The translations under genes were made by a program, and so were the position numbers. A DNA stretch of 64,000 bases, taken from the NCBI GenBank assembly GCA_028285035.1, contig JANQQF010000156.1, positions 62,001 through 126,000 on the forward strand. Direction: 5' to 3'. This document shows positions 58,257 to 64,000 of the stretch, piece by piece. Position 1 is the stretch's first letter, and each line of letters opens with the position of its first letter. The DNA is from Phycisphaerae bacterium (GTDB lineage Bacteria; Chloroflexota; Anaerolineae; 4572-78; J111). A model generated the notes under the pieces. It did not search any database, was not told the origin of the DNA, and saw only the letters and a list, made by a program, of their open reading frames with translations.

Positions 58257-59489
58257 ATGAAACGATTATCTGTAAACATCATTAGTAGCTCTTCATTTTG
58301 GAGTGTGGTCGGAGTCAGCTTTTTACTTCGACTGCTCATTGATACAAGCGGTCAACTCTTTTATCCCTTTGTGCCTATTCTAGCCGCTGGATTAGGCGTA
58401 TCGGCCATCACCATCGGCAGGCTCATCAGCATTCAATCGCTGATGGGGCTTTTGGCTCCTATTTTTGGCAACTTGGCTGATCGTTATGGCTATCGACAAT
58501 TTATGCGCTTGGGGCTCGGCGCGGCAGGGGCCGGTTTCATCATCTTTGCCTTAAGCCAAACGCTGGTTGTTGCCGTCATTGGCTCTTTGATTCTGGGCTT
58601 TGGCTTTTCGCTATTCACACCAAATCTGCTGGCCTATCTCAGCGCCAATCTACCACCCCAACGCCGATCACGGGGAATGGGCGCAGTTGAGCTGTCATGG
58701 GGGTTGGCAGGCATCATCGGTGTCGCGCCGTTGGGAGTGGCTATTGCCTACTGGGGCTGGCGTCCACCCTTGGTTGGGTTGGGCGTCATCCTGTTGATTG
58801 CCAGTTTCGTCCCAGCTTATTTCCCCGCCACCATTAGATCAGGCACTCAACTTCAGCCTACTCCTAAAAATGAAGGGGCATCTTGGCAGCGGCTCAAAGA
58901 CTTCCTGGATCTTGGCGAAAACCGTGCGGCAGCATGGTCAGCTATTCTTGGTACAGCGTTGACCGCTTTCGCCTCGTCACACCTCATCAGTTCGTATGGC
59001 CAATGGCTGTTTGTTGAATATGGACTACAATCGGAGGGATTGGGGCGTATTGCCGGGATTCTGGGGTTGGGCGGCTTTGCGGCGATTATGATTATCTCAG
59101 CCTTTGGCGATCGGATTGGTCCGCTACGAGGAGCGAAAATTGGCGCACTGTTTGGCACCTTCACTTACTTGCTGTTGCCGCTAGTCAACCAAAGTGTGAC
59201 TTGGCTTGTGGTGGGGTTAATTATCCTCTACTTTTTTTATCAATTCGCTATCGTCAACTCGATCATTCTCACCTCCGCTCAAATCCCGGAGCAGCGAGGC
59301 AAAATGATGACCCTCGGTTGGGCCTTAGACACTATCGGCATTAGCCTCGCAAACATCACCGGGCCAACGGCATTTGCCACATTTGGGCCGTGGGGGTTGG
59401 CCGTTCCATCAGGGTTAACAATGCTGGTTCTCTGGGTAATTTTGTATCGTTATGGCGGTTCTGGGCCAGAATCATCATCAAACAACTAA
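58257..59489 (+). CDS. MFS transporter
   Basis: 410 residues with about 12 TM helices. The cytoplasmic loop motif GNLADRYGYRQFMRLG between TM2 and TM3 marks the superfamily. A central loop around residue 210 separates two six-helix halves (SAILGTALTAFASSHLISSYGQWLFVEYG). It is closest to drug-efflux-type (12-TM) permeases. It is tightly coupled to the aldo/keto reductase gene. Substrate unknown. Confidence 0.92.
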   Translation: MKRLSVNIISSSSFWSVVGVSFLLRLLIDTSGQLFYPFVPILAAGLGVSAITIGRLISIQSLMGLLAPIFGNLADRYGYRQFMRLGLGAAGAGFIIFALSQTLVVAVIGSLILGFGFSLFTPNLLAYLSANLPPQRRSRGMGAVELSWGLAGIIGVAPLGVAIAYWGWRPPLVGLGVILLIASFVPAYFPATIRSGTQLQPTPKNEGASWQRLKDFLDLGENRAAAWSAILGTALTAFASSHLISSYGQWLFVEYGLQSEGLGRIAGILGLGGFAAIMIISAFGDRIGPLRGAKIGALFGTFTYLLLPLVNQSVTWLVVGLIILYFFYQFAIVNSIILTSAQIPEQRGKMMTLGWALDTIGISLANITGPTAFATFGPWGLAVPSGLTMLVLWVILYRYGGSGPESSSNN

Positions 59490-59499
59490 CTTTTTTATT

Positions 59500-61125
59500 C
59501 TATCTCTGCGGGCAATATTCACCGTACACAGCGGGCAGTTGTACACCTAACATCCGTAAATGTTGAACTCGATAGAGATATACTGCCCCGTGAAGAATAT
59601 GGTGAGCCACATCGGTTACGCGCCGATTCTCGGGCTGCTCCAGATACGAGCCCTGGACCCATTGATTAAAGGCACCCATCGAGGGGCCACACCAAATTTG
59701 ATAATCAACCTCACGCCCCTTTTCGCCGACATTGGACCAGCGTGAAGATAAGCCAAGATACCAGCGAAAAATAAGGGCCATCTTTCGTTTCGGATTATTC
59801 TCCGCCCGTTGGATCTGTTCGGGATCACGTTCTGAAAAATAGGCCACAGTGTTGGCCCAAACTGTCTCAAGACTATGTTTGAATACACGGGTTTCGAGCT
59901 TGTCTCGTTCGGCTGAGGGAATGTCATCAATGGAGTCATACATTTGATACAACTCATACAACTTTTGGGCTCGCATCGGGAAGAAGGTGCCCCGCTTGAG
60001 TACCTGCAATTTAATGCCCATCTCAAACATATCCGCCGCTGGGGCCATGATCACATCGGCCATATCCGCTTGGGCCAAGAGGGCTTTGGTGTGGGCTGAG
60101 GCCCCCGCTTCTAAACAAGCCTGATTGACCGACCCTGTCACCACATAGGCGGCTCCCATCATAAAGGCGGCCAAGGCTGAAGCTGGCGTGCTAATACCTC
60201 CGGCAGCCCCCACTCGAACTGGCATAGCATATTGATATTCAGCTTGAATTTCATCACGAAGGGCGATAATCGCAGGCAAGAGACTGACGAGGGGGCGGTT
60301 ATCCGTATGACCACCGGAATCAGCCTCAACGGTGATATCGTCTGCCATCGGAACGGTTTCGGCCAATTTCGCCTGTTCCGCTGTGATCAGATTTTGGGCA
60401 ACTAATTCGGCAAGGAGTTTTGTAGGTGCAGGTTTCAGGAATTTTTGGGCCACCTCACGGCGAGAGATTTTGGCGATCACCCTGTTTTTGATCATAATCT
60501 GATTGTCGGCAGACAGGCTCAATCCAGCGACCCGATAACGTACAATATGCGGAGTCAAATCGAGAAAGGCAGAGGCCTCAACCGTGATCACCCCCCGCTG
60601 CAAATAAAGCTCGACAGCGGATCGTTCAAGGACCTCCTCGCTGGGGCTGTGAATTAGATTGAAGGCGTAGGGGCCGTTTGGTAAGGCTTGCTGGATTTGC
60701 TGGATGGCAGCCTCAACACGTGAGGGGATCAACCCCGCTGCCCCAAAAGAGCCTAGATAACCCGCTCGTCCCAAGGCGATCACTAATTCCGCAGAGGCAA
60801 TCCCATTCGCCATTGCCCCACCCATATAAGCATAGTTCACCCGATGATCCGCCCGAAACGTCGCATCACCTAGCTGTTGTGGTGATAGCGCTGGACTTGA
60901 AGCGAGCAATCTCACCCCTGACGAAGTGTCTTGTGCAGCCTCAATATGTCCGGCGGCCGTCACCCCTACGTGCCCGTGCAATTGTATGATATGGCACATC
61001 TGCCCCAAATTCAATAGTTGTGCCTTGATTGCAGTTTGATCGAACGCAATCGAATCCAAAGGACCAACCCACTGTTGTTGCGCCTGTTGATTTAGCCCTG
61101 CACTCTGTACCCCATTATGCGGCAT
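59500..61125 (-). CDS. pfaD: PfaD-type enoyl reductase of polyunsaturated fatty acid / polyketide synthase
   Basis: 541 residues, FMN-dependent nitronate-monooxygenase-like TIM barrel. Signatures: YAYMGGAMANGIASAELVIALGRAGYLGSFGAAGL, VEADSGGHTDNRPLVSLLPAI (FMN and substrate loop, SGGHTDNR), VRVGAAGGISTPASALAAFMMGAAYVVTGSVNQACLEAG. It ends with the PfaD-specific C-terminal part (NPKRKMALIFRWYLGLSSRW...GPSMGAFNQWVQGSYLE). It supplies enoyl reduction in trans to a PfaABC-like complex. ATG 61125 has GGAGG upstream and overlaps the pfaC-like gene by 11 nt. Confidence 0.95.
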   Translation of the reverse strand: MPHNGVQSAGLNQQAQQQWVGPLDSIAFDQTAIKAQLLNLGQMCHIIQLHGHVGVTAAGHIEAAQDTSSGVRLLASSPALSPQQLGDATFRADHRVNYAYMGGAMANGIASAELVIALGRAGYLGSFGAAGLIPSRVEAAIQQIQQALPNGPYAFNLIHSPSEEVLERSAVELYLQRGVITVEASAFLDLTPHIVRYRVAGLSLSADNQIMIKNRVIAKISRREVAQKFLKPAPTKLLAELVAQNLITAEQAKLAETVPMADDITVEADSGGHTDNRPLVSLLPAIIALRDEIQAEYQYAMPVRVGAAGGISTPASALAAFMMGAAYVVTGSVNQACLEAGASAHTKALLAQADMADVIMAPAADMFEMGIKLQVLKRGTFFPMRAQKLYELYQMYDSIDDIPSAERDKLETRVFKHSLETVWANTVAYFSERDPEQIQRAENNPKRKMALIFRWYLGLSSRWSNVGEKGREVDYQIWCGPSMGAFNQWVQGSYLEQPENRRVTDVAHHILHGAVYLYRVQHLRMLGVQLPAVYGEYCPQR

Positions 61126-64000
61126 GATGTCCCTCCACCAAACGAATTGCGACCTGCTCAACTTCATAAATTCTCATTCCTGGCTTCCACAAACTGGCAT
61201 CACCAAAAATCAGCACCTGACCCGTCTGTCGCTCAATTCGGGTGATATGCACTTCAAGATAATATTGGGCGTTATCTGGTGTCACCTGCCCCCGATATTT
61301 CCACACAATTTGATGATCGAGTACCTGATAAAAGTGCGGATTGACCAAATATTCACCTAAATTCTGTTGCAAAGCAAAAACCTGCATCGCCTGCAAGATG
61401 GCCTCAACCCCCAAGGAGCCAGGCATCACCGGGTCTTCATAAAAATGAGCTTTAAAAAACCAATCTTGGGGGTCAATTGCCTGTTGAGCATAAATATAGC
61501 CCTGTCCGGCTTTGCCACCCTGGGGCATAATCAAGGCTGAGGCTAGCATATTCAGTTGCTGTTGGGCCAGACGATAGGCAGGTTTGTGAGATACTTGATA
61601 AAGATGCTGCTGTGTTGCGTCCTTCAGATTGACAGAAATTGGCACCTGTTCACTGCTCTGACACCACGGCAAAATATCCTGGCCTCCATCCAAACCAACC
61701 TGATTGATCAGAGCTTCCGGCATAAAGTAACCAAAGGCCGCTTTGCCCTCAAAAAATGGTTCACCATCCGTGGACAATTGATAGGAAAATTTTTGGATGA
61801 TGATGCCCTGAATGGCCGTCGAGGATAAGAGGATGACATCATTGCGGATTATCTTACCTCGCAAGTCAACGTCACGCAGGAGTTTTCCGTCTCCATCCAG
61901 ATTACGAAAATAGAAGTCTTGGTCGGCATAGGGCAAGGTCGACCCCAAATAGGCTGATAAAAAACCGCATGGTTGCAAAGCAATTTCCATCAAAATTGAG
62001 TATGGCATCACTGGGTAGCTGTTCTGCTCGCAGAACCAAGGTGAAATGGACACATCATATTCGCTGACAAGACTGGGTTTTCCATCAAACTTCAGCCGCT
62101 CTCCATTCACCTGCAAAATTCGGCTAATCAGTTGCAAGTCACCATTTGGTGTGCGAGGGGTGCGGCGGCCTAAATAAATGTTGAAGTCCGGCCCAAAGCA
62201 GTTGGGAATTGAGCCGAGGGCGAATTCGGTGATGTGGTATTCAGTGAAGAGGGGATCAGCTTTCGCCCCTCCCCCTTGCAGAGGGAGGCTGGGAGGGGGT
62301 AGAGTTTGCGGGATATCAAATACAGATAACCGATCAGACGAAGAGTTCGCCCCCCCTCGATCCCCCCCGCTGGGGGGGAAGTTTAAACCTCGCTCTACCA
62401 GCTGAATACTCAAATCGACAAAATCAACGATCACTTTGTCACCTAAAATGACCTCGACCTTAGCTTTGAGATAAGGCTGTGGGGTCAAGCCAATGTCGGT
62501 GACCTGCAAGCGATACACTAAAAGACTATCCTGCGGGGTGACTTGTCCCCGGCAACGAACTACCTGATCAACGCCAGGTATAGGCTGGAATTGAGCATCC
62601 TGGGTTTGGGTTTGTAGGCCCAAATAGAGCAGATAAAATTGTAGAAGCTGGATACAGCCTTCGGCCATTAGCGATCCCGCCAGTACTTCATCATCCTTGA
62701 AATGACAAGGGAAGTACCAATCATCAGGGGCCAAATCTTTTTCGCCAATGACCTCACCCAAACCCCACAAACCGCCCTGCCGATCAACGGACACCACACG
62801 ATCAATCATCAGCATCGCTGGGTTGGGATAACGCAAGGCCGGATTAAGCCCTTGTTGGTCATAGTGCGGGCCAAAGCAAGTGGCTAAATTACCTTGGCTG
62901 AGGCTCACTAAGTCATTGGTGTCAAAGGTCAATTTGTGGCAGAGAAGGAGTGGCTCAAAATACTGCTTTTGGATTTGAGCTTGTTCGGCCAACTCTTTGT
63001 CGCTGACAATGATGCCCTTTCCTTTGGCCAAATCCTCATCGGAAAAGAAGCCCGCACATCCGCCTCGCATTTTCAACACCATCTTGTCGCCGACATAACA
63101 ATCGTAGCTAAAGAAGAAGAGGAGATTGTCACCACTACGGGCAAAAGAATTGATGCTGATATCATAGCGCAAGGTTTGTCCAACCTTTGGCAAGTCATCT
63201 AAAAAGGTCAGGGTGCAATCCAGTAGCCGATAAATCAGGTGCCCTTTGTTTTCAAAATCGATGCCCAGATAGCTAATCAGTAACAAATCGCACTGCCCCG
63301 ACTCAATTGCCACTGCCGTGGGCACTTGTTCCGCTACAGCATACCAGGCATCGGCGGGAATATCATACTCGGTTTGAATAAAGCACGGCTCATACTGATG
63401 TGGGGTCGCGGTCAGGGCGGTCACTCGACTAACCAACAGATAAGGCGGCATTGGCAATCGCACCCGACGGGCGTAGGTATCGATAATGGCGTACTCGGGA
63501 CCAAAGACGTTACTGATATTGCCCTCTGCAAATTCGAGAAGGTCGGCTTCATCCCAGATGACGGGTTTGGGGGGGTGGATTTCTTTTAGGCCCTCACCCC
63601 CAGCTTCGCTCTCGAAACGAGAGGGGGGAGCCGAGGGTACAGATTGAGAGGTTTTTCGATCTTCTTGAGGCGAAACCACTAAATTCGTTTGAAGAGACTT
63701 TATCTCGGTGGCAGGTTGACGTTGAAGCATCTGCGCTGCCGTCTCCATTTGGAGCTGGGCCAGTTGAGCAAGTTGCCCCAATGACTTTTGTCGAGTTCGT
63801 AGAAAAGTTTGGTGTGCTTGGGTAAGTTGACGAGCGTAGGTTTCAGCCTGATTAAAGGCTACGGAAAAATACTCTAATTGTTCTATGATATTGGCTACAA
63901 TATTTGTCTTAGGTGTCATTGTTATTCTTGGCCGAGTGAATATTTTTTCTTCTTGCGTTGCGCCATTTTGTGATGAAGCTGAGTTACCCCACCTAACCTC
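61115..64000 (-). CDS. pfaC: PfaC-like protein with four hotdog (FabA-type) dehydratase domains, 5' end outside window
   Basis: At least 934 residues from ATG 63919, but the frame is open without start or stop to the right edge and that ATG has no ribosome site, so the gene is probably truncated. An N-terminal helical stretch with repeated Ala/Gln is followed by four FabA-like hotdog domains in two pairs. The second and fourth keep a catalytic His: YFPCHFKDDEVLAGSLMAEG and WFFKAHFYEDPVMPGSLGVEA; the first and third look degenerate. No KS domain is in the window. Together with PfaD it builds cis double bonds in PUFA or a related lipid. Two linkers carry in-frame palindromic GC-rich repeats. 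Confidence 0.9.
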   Translation of the reverse strand, partial: EVRWGNSASSQNGATQEEKIFTRPRITMTPKTNIVANIIEQLEYFSVAFNQAETYARQLTQAHQTFLRTRQKSLGQLAQLAQLQMETAAQMLQRQPATEIKSLQTNLVVSPQEDRKTSQSVPSAPPSRFESEAGGEGLKEIHPPKPVIWDEADLLEFAEGNISNVFGPEYAIIDTYARRVRLPMPPYLLVSRVTALTATPHQYEPCFIQTEYDIPADAWYAVAEQVPTAVAIESGQCDLLLISYLGIDFENKGHLIYRLLDCTLTFLDDLPKVGQTLRYDISINSFARSGDNLLFFFSYDCYVGDKMVLKMRGGCAGFFSDEDLAKGKGIIVSDKELAEQAQIQKQYFEPLLLCHKLTFDTNDLVSLSQGNLATCFGPHYDQQGLNPALRYPNPAMLMIDRVVSVDRQGGLWGLGEVIGEKDLAPDDWYFPCHFKDDEVLAGSLMAEGCIQLLQFYLLYLGLQTQTQDAQFQPIPGVDQVVRCRGQVTPQDSLLVYRLQVTDIGLTPQPYLKAKVEVILGDKVIVDFVDLSIQLVERGLNFPPSGGDRGGANSSSDRLSVFDIPQTLPPPSLPLQGGGAKADPLFTEYHITEFALGSIPNCFGPDFNIYLGRRTPRTPNGDLQLISRILQVNGERLKFDGKPSLVSEYDVSISPWFCEQNSYPVMPYSILMEIALQPCGFLSAYLGSTLPYADQDFYFRNLDGDGKLLRDVDLRGKIIRNDVILLSSTAIQGIIIQKFSYQLSTDGEPFFEGKAAFGYFMPEALINQVGLDGGQDILPWCQSSEQVPISVNLKDATQQHLYQVSHKPAYRLAQQQLNMLASALIMPQGGKAGQGYIYAQQAIDPQDWFFKAHFYEDPVMPGSLGVEAILQAMQVFALQQNLGEYLVNPHFYQVLDHQIVWKYRGQVTPDNAQYYLEVHITRIERQTGQVLIFGDASLWKPGMRIYEVEQVAIRLVEGHHAA
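62266..62299. repeat. GC-rich palindrome inserted in frame in the pfaC-like gene
   Basis: cccctccccc... / gggaggctgggaggggg pairing encodes the Pro/Gly-rich linker (PPSLPLQGG) between hotdog domains. A second GC-rich palindrome lies at 62363-62379 (ccccccc gct ggggggg) and a third, ctctcg aaa cgagag, at 63609-63623. Confidence 0.75.

Noticed and set aside
63919..63919. ATG at 63919 as the true start of the pfaC-like gene
   Set aside because: No ribosome site and the frame stays open to the window edge with protein-like sequence; more likely an internal Met.

Overview
The window looks like chromosomal DNA of a free-living bacterium, most likely a member of the Chloroflexota (Anaerolineae-like). 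The basis is gene content rather than any marker search: infC-rpmI-rplT, a glpX-type bisphosphatase, LysM and SpoIID-type envelope proteins, MalFG-type sugar transporters, two-component proteins and a PfaC/PfaD lipid-synthase pair. Base composition is near 50% GC, with an AT-rich restriction-modification island and GC-rich RNA blocks.

Region 1 (1-1655): an SDR oxidoreductase cut by the window edge, a rhodanese and a Nudix hydrolase on the plus strand. Region 2 (1659-~11100) is the outstanding part. On the minus strand lies a ~6.9-kb array of 25 tRNA genes or tRNA-like genes that covers all 20 amino acids. It is colinear with four protein genes: a 276-residue protein of unknown function, a DIP1984-family protein, a TROVE/VWA (bacterial Ro60) protein and an HNH endonuclease. 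Several array members are abnormal: hairpins are inserted in the T-loop, T-stems are lost, the conserved U33 is missing, or a class II variable arm is missing. Tandem tRNA-length repeats, long hairpins and about 1 kb of GC-rich structured sequence with a tRNA embedded in it are interspersed. I read this as a tRNA/RNA quality-control, repair or tRNA-decoy cassette in which Ro60 and companions act on array RNAs. The function is inference.

Region 3 (11297-16410): a possible small RNA, a MarR regulator, a QueG-like iron-sulfur protein with an SCP2 domain, an AT-rich Type II restriction-modification pair and a MazF-like remnant. Region 4 (16688-31330): a repeat-built lipoprotein, queF, metallophosphoesterase-pheA, HIT, LOG-like and GNAT genes, a glycosyltransferase, two secreted or membrane proteins, a zincin protease, glpX and infC-rpmI-rplT. 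The infC gene appears to start at AUA. Region 5 (31358-43792), nearly all minus strand: LysM glycoside hydrolase, MBL hydrolase, sulfotransferase-like protein, 2-oxoacid dehydrogenase E2, xseA, a glycosidase-SpoIID fusion, an M16 peptidase and a surface protein with tandem LPTTG motifs.

Region 6 (44316-53579): a membrane protein and winged-helix regulator behind a 51-bp palindromic operator, an MDR dehydrogenase with a sugar ABC transporter, and two convergent two-component proteins. Region 7 (53716-64000): an msrA gene with in-frame UGA at the catalytic position (probable selenoprotein), a toxin-antitoxin pair lying between msrA and a partial copy of its 3' end, a polysaccharide deacetylase, DUF5680, an aldo/keto reductase, an MFS exporter, and the pfaD and pfaC-like genes of a polyunsaturated fatty acid or related lipid synthase that runs off the right edge.

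Intergenic spaces repeatedly carry 50-110 bp inverted repeats built from short repeated words. Most intergenic regions are otherwise empty.
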